From: Verrucomicrobiota bacterium
GTDB lineage: Bacteria; Verrucomicrobiota; Verrucomicrobiia; Methylacidiphilales; UBA1321
DNA: 33,161 bases
Assembly (NCBI GenBank): GCA_013285645.1
Contig: JABDHJ010000028.1
Coordinates: 1 to 33,161, forward strand
Reading direction: 5' to 3'
The position numbers and the translations under genes were made by a program. Below, piece after piece: positions 24,119 to 32,153 of the stretch. Positions within the stretch are counted from its first letter, which is position 1; every line of letters begins with the position of its first letter. The notes beneath the pieces are model-generated. The model saw nothing but the letters and a program-made list of their open reading frames with translations. It made no database searches and was not told the DNA's origin.

Positions 24119-27100
24119 TTAGTGCCCTGTTCCCCGGTTGACGGTCTTGGTGCCATAAGCAGCCCGGCTCAGTTCGTCGAGAGCCTGCGGGCTGGATTGA
24201 GTCTGAAACTGGTTGTAGATCAGGGAGTCCGTGTTGTACGGCTGCGCCAACCCCTCGGAGATCTGCGCATATTCACCGACATGCACGATCTTCGACATAC
24301 CGGTATTCGCCGCCCACTTGTCGCTGACCGTTCCGGTATTAACCGTCGAGCCATCTTTGTTGTCTTCCTGAATGATGTTCGCCAACTCAACCGCCCTGGC
24401 CGCTCCATAGATGCGGCTCAAACGTTGAGTCAGAGCGATAGCCTGCGCCCGACTCTTCGCCGGTGCAACGCCTCCCGCGCCGCCTACGACCCCCGCGCCT
24501 CTGACATTCTCCGGACGAATAGGCAAGGTGATCGCGTCCAGCGCAGTCACAACCCCGATGGAGGGGCCGCCGGGATCTTGTGGATGGAGAACAACCGTAC
24601 TACCACTACGAAAAAAGATGGAATTGCTGGTCAGGGAAGTAACTCCCGGAATGTAAGTGCTTTTAAAGAACGTTGTAGGATTAAGAGCGTCCAGGAAAAC
24701 GTTATCGGGACTTTTCGCATTAATCGCATATAAGGCGCCGTTGCTGGTCTGAAGCCCAGAAGAGCCAAGCTGGTTGAGCAAGATGCCGTTATCCACATTC
24801 AACACAATGTTGTTGCCTGTGCCACTCGTCGATATACCGGGAATCGAACTTGGCAGGCCCGTGATCGGGGAGATATTCTGCAGGGTCAGGTTGCCTGGCG
24901 TGGTGATCGTAATCGGGCCCTGCGCGGGGATGTCGATATCCGCAAAGTTGTCGTTATTGTTCCCGCCGATCGGCCCCACCGCGAGGCTGGAACCGTCGAA
25001 GAAGTTCATGCCTCCAGTCCCGACCAAGGCTGCGTCGAGATTGGAGACGCGATTACCCATAGAGGAAAGATCGATTTGGCCAATCGGATTGACCTGGACG
25101 TTGTACGTTGAAATGAAACTGTTGAGATTGCTGACACCCAGCTCGGTCTGCAAATTCGTAATCAACTGATTGAGGGTGGCCGTGGGAACGAAACTCGATG
25201 CCATTCCGTAGAAATTTCCCATGGCCAGGTTTGACGTCACCAAACTGGAAGCGGAATCTTCCTGCACTGCGAATCCGCCCGTTCCCGGCACGAACAATTG
25301 GGTGGTGGTATCGACCCCGCCATTCGTCCCATAAAGAATGATGGACGGCGGGAGGTTGATGGTTTGACCAGTGGAACTATCCGTGAGCGTTATTCCGGAA
25401 CCGCTCGTATTAGTCGAAACCGTGGAGGAAGCCATGGAAACGCCCGCGCTAGTGACCGTGCTTCCGGCAGGGAGGCTGCCGTTGTTAACAATTCCGGCCA
25501 GACCAAATAAAGCAATAACGCCCGTGGGAGTGCTGACCGTGCTATTGCCCAAGTCCACGCCCTCATTAATGCCCGTGAAAGTTGGTGCTCCAGAATTGGC
25601 AGCGATCGTACCGCCCAAGCCGGCAAAAACGATCACGCCACCGTTCGTGGCCGTAACGTTAGCCGGCAGATTGGATGCGTCACTCAAAGCAACTCCCATC
25701 GAGTCAACGTTGGATCCGGTTGCGCCCATGCTGTAACCGACTATCCCAATGGCGCCGCCGTTATCGCTGACTGACGGAGATACTCCGCCATTGGAGTGAA
25801 TCCAGGTGCCGACGGAATAGGTTGAATTTGAATTGGAGTTCGAGGCGATGGCCGTACCCGCCACGCCAGCGATGAGAATCGTGCCCCTGACGCCAGGAGA
25901 AGTCTTGAAATTCCCCTGCGCGGGATCAACGGAGAAAAAAGTAGTTCCATCCGTAATATCGACCCCTGAGTTAACGACATGGACGCTGGAATCACCATTA
26001 TCGCTGGCAGTGGTCCTGGTCGTATCGCCCGTAATATTGATCCCGGCCCTCCCACCATTTGCAGTTAATTGGACGCCCCCTAGGGCGAAGACGCCATAAA
26101 CATCGTTGGCTTCGCCTGTGGTACTACTAAAGACTTCCGGATGAACCTTGCCATCTAGCTCCAGGTCGCTGCTTTGCGCAGGATCGCTCACCGTGTCGGT
26201 GATACTGCCGCCGTTGACATAAACCCCATACGCATTCACGTTGTTTGCGGCATAGGCCTTGCCCTTGATGTGAAGATTATCGGCGAACCCGAAGGAAGTA
26301 ATCGTCGAGCTGTTGATTTCCGTTCCGAAAGAGTTGTTGGCAAAAGTGACGTTCGGCGTAAGCGAGGTTGAACCCATATCCGAGTAGCCTTCAATATCAA
26401 GATCACCAAAGCCGGGCGAGGCCAGGGATCCAACTGTGATCGAGGAATTATTGATCAACACGCCGATCGAATCACTACCGTTGAAGAGCACCCCGGTTCC
26501 GTTGATTTGAACCTGGCCGCTATCATCGGTGATCGTCGAACTCGTGATACTGATACCAGCATCACCAGCCACGTTGGCCGCGCCATTGATGTAGAGTTGT
26601 TCGCTTCCCAATGGATCCGATCCCCGCAACAGGTTGATCGTGGAATTACTGATGCTGACCTGGCTCTGGGAAAATCCACCGTTGGAAAAATCACCGATGG
26701 TCATGCTCGGGCCGGTAAACGTCGAGCCGCTGATATTGATCTGCCCGTTGGGAGTGAAGCTCCCGACCGTGAGATCCAAGCCGTCCGGTCCGCCTTCATA
26801 AGGCTGCGCTGTCGTGAACGTGGAGCCGTTCACATTGATAAGGATGGACTGCATGCTAATTGCATTGGCCGTTAGGGTCGACCCGCTGCTGGTGATGCTG
26901 GTGTCGGCAAACGCATTCAAGTTGCCGCTGTTAAGATTGATATTCGAGTTCGTGATGGCCACCGTGCCAGAGGTAATAGAGCTATTGTTCAGAACCAGAT
27001 TCAAGCTGCTGGTACCGCTGCCCGATATCCTGATGCCAGTCAGATTAATCGAAACTGGAGCATCAAGTTCCAGCGTTTGGCCGCTCAGCGTACTGATATC

Positions 27101-28669
27101 GAAGGCGGTGCCTCCCGTTTGAGTCCATGTAACGGTTCCGCCCCCTCCCGTGCCCAGACTCGCATCAATCTGCACCGTCCCGCCCGCTCCAGCACTTTGC
27201 AACGCGCTCAACAGAGTTCCCTGATTGACCGTGACGCTACCGCTGGTGATGGTGAAAGGAGGAGAAGTGAAACCACTATCCACTGCCAGGTCATCGATGA
27301 GGACGGTCGAGGGATCCAGCAGCCACGTACCGCCCGTGCCATTCGGTGCGGCGAGGTCCGGCGCCGTCTGCGCGTCGAGTTGCGCGCCGCTGGTCTCGAC
27401 AAAGCCGCCGTTACCGCCTTGAGCGCCACCGCGAACGCTGATATTTCCGTAGACCTGCGTGGTCGAGTTGCCCCAGACAATCACCTTGCCACCATTACCA
27501 AAAGTCAGCGCACCTGCATCAATCGTCGCAGTCGGTCCCAGATAAGTATGGTCGGCATCGGGAACGGCGGCGTTGGCGCCATGCTCGTCTCCGCCAATCA
27601 GCGCAGTGCCACCGCCCGCGTCGCCGGAAACATCCACTAATCCAGCAGTCACACCAACGCTATCGCCGAGCAATTCAACCGTGCCGCCTTTGGCCCCCGT
27701 ATTGACGCCGCTCGCCGTAATGATGCCCGAATTCGACAAGGTGCCTTTGGTCGTCGCAGTTTGGCTGTGAGCATTGAGCACAATCGTTCCTCCGTTACCA
27801 TTGGCCTGCTTCGCGGAAATCTGTCCGCTGTTCGTAATGTCGGCTCCGTCAGCAGTCAGGTAAACTTGGCCATTAATTTTTTTGATACCAGTGGCGGCGA
27901 TATTACCGCTGTTATTGATGGCAAGTGCGTAAGCATTTCCGCCAGCGGCCTTCAACTCCGCCGCAGCCGCGGCGATCTTGCCGCTATTCACCACGCCCGC
28001 CGCAAGTTTGGAGCTCGAACTATTGCCGACCTGCACAAAGAGATGTTGATCGCCCGCTTTTTGCAAAAGAACCTGAGTGCCCGCAGCCAAACCCACCGTG
28101 CCGTTCTTCGCGGTGATGGAACCGCTATTATTCACCTGTGCCGCGATCAAATAGACATCACCGCTCTTGGCACTGATCGCACCCTGATTAGTCACGCTGG
28201 CGCCGGACGTACCGGCGAAATTCAAATCACCCTGTTGCAGAAACTGCGAATCGGAAATATTCAGAGTCGAGGCGAGAAAGCCTGCCGTATCGATCTTCCC
28301 GCCGGGCCCGACAAAAATGCCATTCGGGTTGATGAGAAAGACCTGGCCGTTGGACTGCAGCGAGCCGTAAATGTTGGAAACATTTCCACCCGTAACGCGA
28401 TTCAGGGTAAAAGAGAGACTATTTGGAACCTGAAACTTGGTTGTTTCACCGGTGGCAATTGAAAAATCCTGCCAATTAATAATGGCACTGGTGGTGGCCT
28501 GATTGATCGTGACGGTTCCCGGCATCGTGCTGATCTTGGCCGTTCCGGAAACCACCTGACCGCCCGTGGGATTCGCGGAGGAGATCAGCGTCTGCGCGCA
28601 GAAAAGTGCAATGGCAAGAAAAGGACCGTACTTTCTTTGCCCTCGGAAAAGATATGATGCATGATCCAT
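24119..28669 (-). CDS. TpsA filamentous-haemagglutinin-like exoprotein
   Basis: A 1516-residue secreted protein. An N-terminal signal peptide (hydrophobic core about 16-30, cleavage near SSA/N) precedes the TPS secretion domain (about 33-285) with its hallmarks INWQDFSI at 64-71, NRVTGG at 90-95 and NPNGI at 114-118. The stem (about 290-1370) is Gly/Ser/Thr/Asn-rich with many short I-x-N/S-S-T/S-I units, as expected for a right-handed beta-helix; examples are spread between about 555 and 1100. The last 110 residues differ: an Ala/Arg-rich helical segment (RAQAIALTQRLSRIYGAARA) and a non-repetitive tail of unknown role. No sortase, autotransporter or toxin domain is recognised. It ends 3 bases before its transporter gene. 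The family functions as adhesins, haemagglutinins or cytolysins; a role in adhesion is inferred. Confidence 0.92.
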   Translation of the reverse strand: MDHASYLFRGQRKYGPFLAIALFCAQTLISSANPTGGQVVSGTAKISTMPGTVTINQATTSAIINWQDFSIATGETTKFQVPNSLSFTLNRVTGGNVSNIYGSLQSNGQVFLINPNGIFVGPGGKIDTAGFLASTLNISDSQFLQQGDLNFAGTSGASVTNQGAISAKSGDVYLIAAQVNNSGSITAKNGTVGLAAGTQVLLQKAGDQHLFVQVGNSSSSKLAAGVVNSGKIAAAAAELKAAGGNAYALAINNSGNIAATGIKKINGQVYLTADGADITNSGQISAKQANGNGGTIVLNAHSQTATTKGTLSNSGIITASGVNTGAKGGTVELLGDSVGVTAGLVDVSGDAGGGTALIGGDEHGANAAVPDADHTYLGPTATIDAGALTFGNGGKVIVWGNSTTQVYGNISVRGGAQGGNGGFVETSGAQLDAQTAPDLAAPNGTGGTWLLDPSTVLIDDLAVDSGFTSPPFTITSGSVTVNQGTLLSALQSAGAGGTVQIDASLGTGGGGTVTWTQTGGTAFDISTLSGQTLELDAPVSINLTGIRISGSGTSSLNLVLNNSSITSGTVAITNSNINLNSGNLNAFADTSITSSGSTLTANAISMQSILINVNGSTFTTAQPYEGGPDGLDLTVGSFTPNGQINISGSTFTGPSMTIGDFSNGGFSQSQVSISNSTINLLRGSDPLGSEQLYINGAANVAGDAGISITSSTITDDSGQVQINGTGVLFNGSDSIGVLINNSSITVGSLASPGFGDLDIEGYSDMGSTSLTPNVTFANNSFGTEINSSTITSFGFADNLHIKGKAYAANNVNAYGVYVNGGSITDTVSDPAQSSDLELDGKVHPEVFSSTTGEANDVYGVFALGGVQLTANGGRAGINITGDTTRTTASDNGDSSVHVVNSGVDITDGTTFFSVDPAQGNFKTSPGVRGTILIAGVAGTAIASNSNSNSTYSVGTWIHSNGGVSPSVSDNGGAIGIVGYSMGATGSNVDSMGVALSDASNLPANVTATNGGVIVFAGLGGTIAANSGAPTFTGINEGVDLGNSTVSTPTGVIALFGLAGIVNNGSLPAGSTVTSAGVSMASSTVSTNTSGSGITLTDSSTGQTINLPPSIILYGTNGGVDTTTQLFVPGTGGFAVQEDSASSLVTSNLAMGNFYGMASSFVPTATLNQLITNLQTELGVSNLNSFISTYNVQVNPIGQIDLSSMGNRVSNLDAALVGTGGMNFFDGSSLAVGPIGGNNNDNFADIDIPAQGPITITTPGNLTLQNISPITGLPSSIPGISTSGTGNNIVLNVDNGILLNQLGSSGLQTSNGALYAINAKSPDNVFLDALNPTTFFKSTYIPGVTSLTSNSIFFRSGSTVVLHPQDPGGPSIGVVTALDAITLPIRPENVRGAGVVGGAGGVAPAKSRAQAIALTQRLSRIYGAARAVELANIIQEDNKDGSTVNTGTVSDKWAANTGMSKIVHVGEYAQISEGLAQPYNTDSLIYNQFQTQSSPQALDELSRAAYGTKTVNRGTGH

Positions 28670-28881
28670 ACGAGATATGAGATAGCATTAATTGTTTTCC
28701 AATAATCCATGCAAATTGCCGCAACACTCGTGGGTTCAGACGCAAAGGTAAAGAACTAAATAAACCTTTTAAAAATAATATTACTATTATTCAAATAAAC
28801 ATGTTAATTCATCTGACTACTAAATCAATGAATCTGCATTTTCAGCGATTCGAGATGCAAATCTTTCGGCGAAGCTGTCCG
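28670..28881 (-). promoter_or_regulatory. AT-rich spacer upstream of tpsA, possible promoter
   Basis: The 212 bases between the FecR gene and tpsA include a strongly AT-rich stretch at about 28757-28815 in otherwise GC-rich DNA. On the minus strand TTGAAT followed after 17 bases by TAAAAG could be a promoter, but the match is loose. No gene is visible. The spacer leaves it open whether fecR and tpsBA share one transcript. Confidence 0.3.
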
Positions 28882-29415
28882 TCAGATCGAACTACGGGAA
28901 GGATTGGCGATAGCCGCAATCTTCCCTTCACCCACACTCGAGTAGGTCTTTCCATCCCGCACCACGACTATATAGTGCGTACCCCGGGCCACCAAGGCGC
29001 CGTCGGGAGTTTGAATCTTAAAATCGGTCACCTTGGGCGTGCTCGGATCGACCAGTGCGCTGACCACCCCAGAGGTAAGTTCCAGCCGGGCCTTGCGCTC
29101 GGTAACTGCTCCGCCTGATTTCTGGAAAGCCAGCTCGTTGATTTTCAAGATGGAATCATTGCCGATTTCAATGGAAGAGCCCGGCGTCGTCTGCAAAACG
29201 ACCTTGCCATCATCTCCGGTGCGAATCGAGCTCCCGATCAAAAGGACCTGCCCGGCTTTCAAGGGCGCATAGGATTGTGATTGAGGCGGCGCGAACTGCG
29301 CTGTCCCCGTCACCGAGTAAACCATAGCATTCACGGGATCAGCCCGAAGGCTTCCGATCATCGCAATAACGACGAATGAAACGGCCAGCACAAAGATTGC
29401 TTTTATCCGCTTCAT
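28882..29415 (-). CDS. Exported FecR-domain protein
   Basis: A 177-residue protein; the internal ATG at 29415 is preferred to the ATG at 29460 because it places MKRIKAIFVLAVSFVVIAMI as a normal signal peptide. The mature part (about 30-177) matches the FecR beta-sandwich (VYSVTGTAQF, KAGQVLLIGSSIRTGDDGKV, LELTSGVVSALVDPST, FKIQTPDGALVARGTHYIVV). Classical FecR proteins are anti-sigma regulators with a cytoplasmic segment, but here the protein has no such segment and no sigma factor is nearby, so it is more likely a periplasmic or surface accessory. It lies upstream of tpsA and tpsB on the same strand, with a 212-base spacer, suggesting a job in this secretion system. Confidence 0.85.
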   Translation of the reverse strand: MKRIKAIFVLAVSFVVIAMIGSLRADPVNAMVYSVTGTAQFAPPQSQSYAPLKAGQVLLIGSSIRTGDDGKVVLQTTPGSSIEIGNDSILKINELAFQKSGGAVTERKARLELTSGVVSALVDPSTPKVTDFKIQTPDGALVARGTHYIVVVRDGKTYSSVGEGKIAAIANPSRSSI

Positions 29416-29474
29416 TGACGCCACTATTTCAGCCCACGTAATTATTGCAATAAAAATCAATCGCGTAAAGAACC

Positions 29475-29589
29475 CCGGAGCAAGCTCCGAGGCATTTCAG
29501 AGGTAGCCGTCGACCTCCGGGCGACCGTCGGAGAGCGTATCCGCGATCAGAGATCGCGGGCTACCCTAAAGCCGAAGCAAGCTTCGGAG
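29475..29589. repeat. REP-like palindromic repeat, copy 3
   Basis: A hairpin CGGAGC-AA-GCTCCG (29475-29488) precedes a unit starting TTCAGAGGTAGCC at 29496. From 29500 to 29589 the sequence resembles 21406-21497 along its full length, including the GGGCTACCC segment and the closing hairpin CCGAAGC-AA-GCTTCGG at 29571-29586. No coding sequence is visible. It is the third site of this family in the window. Confidence 0.7.
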
Positions 29590-29647
29590 AATTCAACCCA
29601 AGAGCTTAAAGCCTGTTCACACTAAGATTCAACGCGTCACCTCTTAA

Positions 29648-29942
29648 GCTTGGCGGCCTCATGGCAACCCTGAAAGGGGCTACGGCAGGAACCGATTACG
29701 TTATCCCACTTATGCTTGGCCGCCTCATGGCAACCCTGAAAGGGTTGCAATCATTCAGCCCAGGGTTGGCGCAGCAGCGCCTACCCTGGGTTAATCAAAT
29801 ATGGGAACAACCCTGAAGGGGTTGAAGCTTGCTCCTGCTGCGCCGGATTCAACTCTTTCAGAGTAGAGCCCGCCAAGCATCTACCCAGGGTAGGCGCGGA
29901 CGCGCCAACCCTGGGCTGAGTGATCACAACCCCGTGGGGTTG
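29648..29942. repeat. Cluster of palindromic repeats with CAACCC/GGGTTG hairpins
   Basis: Two 31-base direct copies starting GCTTGGCSGCCTCATGGC lie at 29648-29678 and 29714-29744 with one mismatch. Three hairpins share the arms CAACCC/GGGTTG: 29731-29747, 29808-29824 and 29927-29942. Two longer hairpins, 29757-29792 (AGCCCAGGGTTGGCGC and its partner) and 29883-29917, are copies of each other in opposite orientation. The whole 577-base gap between the FecR and ArsR genes (29416-30037) holds no gene apart from these repeats and the previous REP-like copy. Confidence 0.78.
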
Positions 29943-30009
29943 CAGAATTTTTGAGCGTAGTGTTAACAGGCCCTAGAGAGGCATTGGAGATTTTGCCCTT
30001 GCTCTGTAT

Positions 30010-30025
30010 TTAACCTTATGGTTAA
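30010..30025. promoter_or_regulatory. Candidate ArsR-family operator
   Basis: TTAACC-TTAT-GGTTAA is a perfect inverted repeat with 6-base arms, ending 12 bases before the start of the ArsR gene. Position and symmetry fit a homodimeric winged-helix repressor controlling its own operon. The role is inferred. Confidence 0.6.
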
Positions 30026-30037
30026 TTACATCCGCGC

Positions 30038-30388
30038 ATGACCTCCGATTGCCTGAGTCTCGTTTTCGCCGCACTCGCCGATCCCACCCGGCGAGCCATT
30101 CTCGCCCGTCTCTCCACGGGAGAAAGCTCCGTCACGGAAATTGCAAAGCCCTTCAAAATCAGCCTCCCCGCCATCACCAAACATCTCAAAGTACTGGAAC
30201 GAAGCGGACTCATCACGCGCAGCCGCGAAGCCCAATGGCGCCCCTGCCGGATCAAGGCCAAGCCGATGAAGGATGCCGTCGATTGGCTCGAACACTACCG
30301 GGCCCATTGGGAAGAGAGCTTCGATCGTTTGGACGAATACTTAAAGGACCTACAAACCAAGGAGAAAAACCATGACCACACCAAGTAA
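30038..30388 (+). CDS. ArsR-family transcriptional repressor
   Basis: A 116-residue winged-helix regulator. LVFAALADPTRRAILARLST at 8-27 is the typical opening of the ArsR group linked to SRPBCC genes, the recognition helix lies in LPAITKHLKVLERSGLI (about 43-59), and the wing follows (ITRSREAQWRPCRIK). The metal-binding cysteines of ArsR/SmtB are absent, so it is not a metal sensor of that type. It overlaps the following SRPBCC gene by 17 bases, an arrangement common for ArsR/AHSA1 pairs. A palindrome immediately upstream is a likely autoregulatory site. The effector is unknown. Confidence 0.92.
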   Translation: MTSDCLSLVFAALADPTRRAILARLSTGESSVTEIAKPFKISLPAITKHLKVLERSGLITRSREAQWRPCRIKAKPMKDAVDWLEHYRAHWEESFDRLDEYLKDLQTKEKNHDHTK

Positions 30389-30851
30389 TGCAGCGACATC
30401 ATCCACGGACCTCTCGATTACGCTGACCCGCGTTTTCGACGCACCTCGCCACCTCGTCTTCGAGGCTTGGACCCAAAAGAAACATCTCGATAAATGGTGT
30501 GCCCCGCGCGGCTTCACCATTCCCGAGTCCAGCGGCGACTTCCGCGTCGGCGGCACATTTCATACCTTGATGCTAACGCCCAGTGGCGAAAGATATCCTC
30601 TGCGCGGCGTTTATCGCGAAATCATCGAAGACAAGCTGCTCGTCTTCACGCATATCTGGGAAGAAGACGCTGGCACGCCGGAGCACGAAACCTTGGTGAC
30701 TGTTCGCTTTGCCGATGAAGGCAAAAAAACGAAAGTGACCTTGGAGCAAACAAACTTTAAATCCGTCGAGTCGCGCGACGGCCACAGGGGCGGCTGGACC
30801 GAATGCCTCGATATTCTCAGCGAGCATCTCGCGAAAGTGCAATCGAAGTAG
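30372..30851 (+). CDS. SRPBCC/AHSA1-family protein
   Basis: A 159-residue single-domain protein of the START/Bet v1-like (SRPBCC, AHSA1 Pfam) fold. It shows the family opening LTRVFDAPRHLVFEAWTQ at about 18-35, KWCAPRGFTIPESSGDFRVG, and the closing helix GHRGGWTECLDILSEHL. These proteins have a deep hydrophobic pocket and bind lipids or small hydrophobic compounds; bacterial members are mostly uncharacterised. The start lies inside the ArsR gene (17-base overlap), so expression should follow the repressor. Its closest neighbour in kind is the tandem protein 36 bases downstream. Confidence 0.9.
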   Translation: MTTPSNAATSSTDLSITLTRVFDAPRHLVFEAWTQKKHLDKWCAPRGFTIPESSGDFRVGGTFHTLMLTPSGERYPLRGVYREIIEDKLLVFTHIWEEDAGTPEHETLVTVRFADEGKKTKVTLEQTNFKSVESRDGHRGGWTECLDILSEHLAKVQSK

Positions 30852-30887
30852 AAGCTATCCAATTAGACAACACCAACCAACCTTGAT

Positions 30888-31796
30888 ATGACCACAAATA
30901 ATCTCTCCGAAAATACTGCCGACCGCGAAATCGTCATCTCACGCGTCTTCGATGCCCCGCGCGAACTCGTCTGGGACGCGTGGACCGATCCCAAACAAGT
31001 CGTGCAGTGGTGGGGACCGCGCGGCTTCACCACCACCATTGAAGAGATGGATGTGCGCCCCGGCGGCGTGTGGAAGCATGTCATGCGCGGCCCGGACGGA
31101 ACCGAATTTCCAAACAAGAGCATCTTCAAGGAAGTCACAAAACCGGAACGCATCGTCTACTCGCTTGGCGGCGGGAAAAAGGGAGCGCCCGGCGTGCATT
31201 TTGAAACGACGTGGACCTTTGAGATCGTGGAAGGCAACAAGACCCGGTTGACCATTCACCATGTCTTCCCCTCAGCAGAAGATCGCGAGACGGTTGTCAA
31301 GGTTTACGGCGCAATCGAGGGTGGTAAACAGTGCCTGGCTCGCCTCGGCGAGCAGTTGGCCCAAACGCCGGTCGTCATCGAACGAACGTTCAACGCGCCA
31401 ATCGAAATGGTATGGAAAGCCATCACGGACAAAGATCAGATATTCAAGTGGTCCTTTGGGGACCTCACCGGTTTCAAACCGGAAGTGGGTTTTAAAACCG
31501 AGTTCAGCGTGCGGCACAACGAAAAGGATTTTCGCCATCTCCTCACCATCACTGATGTCGTACCCGGAAGAAAACTTGCCTATACTTGGAAGTACGCGGG
31601 CCACCCCGGCGATTCCCTCGTCACCTACGAACTCTTTCCCGAAGGCGACAAAACCCGGATCAAGCTGACCCACTCCGGCCTGGAAACCTTCCTGCCCGAA
31701 ACCAATCCGGATTACGCCCGCGGCAATTTTGTCATGGGCTGGACATCCCTCATCGGCACATCCCTGAAAGACTTCGTAGAAAAAGCCGTGAATTGA
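30888..31796 (+). CDS. Tandem SRPBCC/AHSA1 protein (two domains)
   Basis: A 302-residue protein with two AHSA1-like domains. The first (about 12-155) starts ISRVFDAPRELVWDAWTDP and contains WWGPRGFTTTIEEMDVRPGG; the second (about 160-300) starts IERTFNAPIEMVWKAITD and ends with GWTSLIGTSLKDFVEKAV. Between the two there is hardly a linker, so the chain looks like two genes fused after loss of a stop. The first domain is closest in sequence to the preceding gene; the second is more diverged (DLTGFKPEVGFKTEFSV). It is probably the third gene of the ArsR operon. Ligand and biological role are unknown. Confidence 0.9.
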   Translation: MTTNNLSENTADREIVISRVFDAPRELVWDAWTDPKQVVQWWGPRGFTTTIEEMDVRPGGVWKHVMRGPDGTEFPNKSIFKEVTKPERIVYSLGGGKKGAPGVHFETTWTFEIVEGNKTRLTIHHVFPSAEDRETVVKVYGAIEGGKQCLARLGEQLAQTPVVIERTFNAPIEMVWKAITDKDQIFKWSFGDLTGFKPEVGFKTEFSVRHNEKDFRHLLTITDVVPGRKLAYTWKYAGHPGDSLVTYELFPEGDKTRIKLTHSGLETFLPETNPDYARGNFVMGWTSLIGTSLKDFVEKAVN

Positions 31797-31861
31797 TTCG
31801 ATTGCCCATCTTCCTTTCCAGGGTTTTTTGGAAAATTCTGTAGCGGTTGCTGAAAATTTCA

Positions 31862-32052
31862 GGCCCGGAGGGCCGCCAGAAATTAGCCGGTGGCGCCAGC
31901 CACCGGTAATCCCGTCGGAATCATCCGCCCCGGATGGGGCGGCGGACGAGGGTACCTCTTGGATTTTCCACAGCCCCATCCGGGGCGAATGGCTTGGTCA
32001 CGTCGTACCGGTGGTTGGCACCACCGGCTAATCTCCGTTGGCCCTCCGTGCC
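31862..32052. repeat. Nested palindromic element of about 190 bases
   Basis: Outer arms at 31862-31908 and 32006-32052 are inverted copies matching at 40 of 47 positions. Inside them is a perfect 15-base inverted pair, 31926-31940 and 31973-31987 (CGCCCCGGATGGGGC and complement). Each outer arm also contains its own hairpin (CCGGTGGCGCCAGCCACCGG on the left). The element fills most of the 357-base gap after the tandem AHSA1 gene; no gene is visible there. It could be a non-autonomous mobile element or a structured-RNA repeat. Confidence 0.8.
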
Positions 32053-32153
32053 AAAAGAAGCGGAAATTGTGGCTGCCTTATTTTCAAAAAATGCTCTATC
32101 TGCCAACCGTATAAATGTTCGCGCAAAAATTGATTATCTGAAAAAATCCCTGA

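Noticed and set aside
27761-28462. 233-codon plus-strand open frame inside tpsA
   Set aside because: It is antisense to the TPS secretion domain with its NPNGI and NRVTGG motifs, which fix the minus strand as coding.
28882-29415. FecR as an anti-sigma regulator of an iron-uptake system
   Set aside because: There is no sigma factor or TonB receptor nearby and the protein lacks the cytoplasmic anti-sigma part; it has a plain signal peptide.
29648-29942. Short repeats resembling a CRISPR array
   Set aside because: Only two direct copies of 31 bases with one spacer, other units are inverted and of several types, and there are no cas genes.
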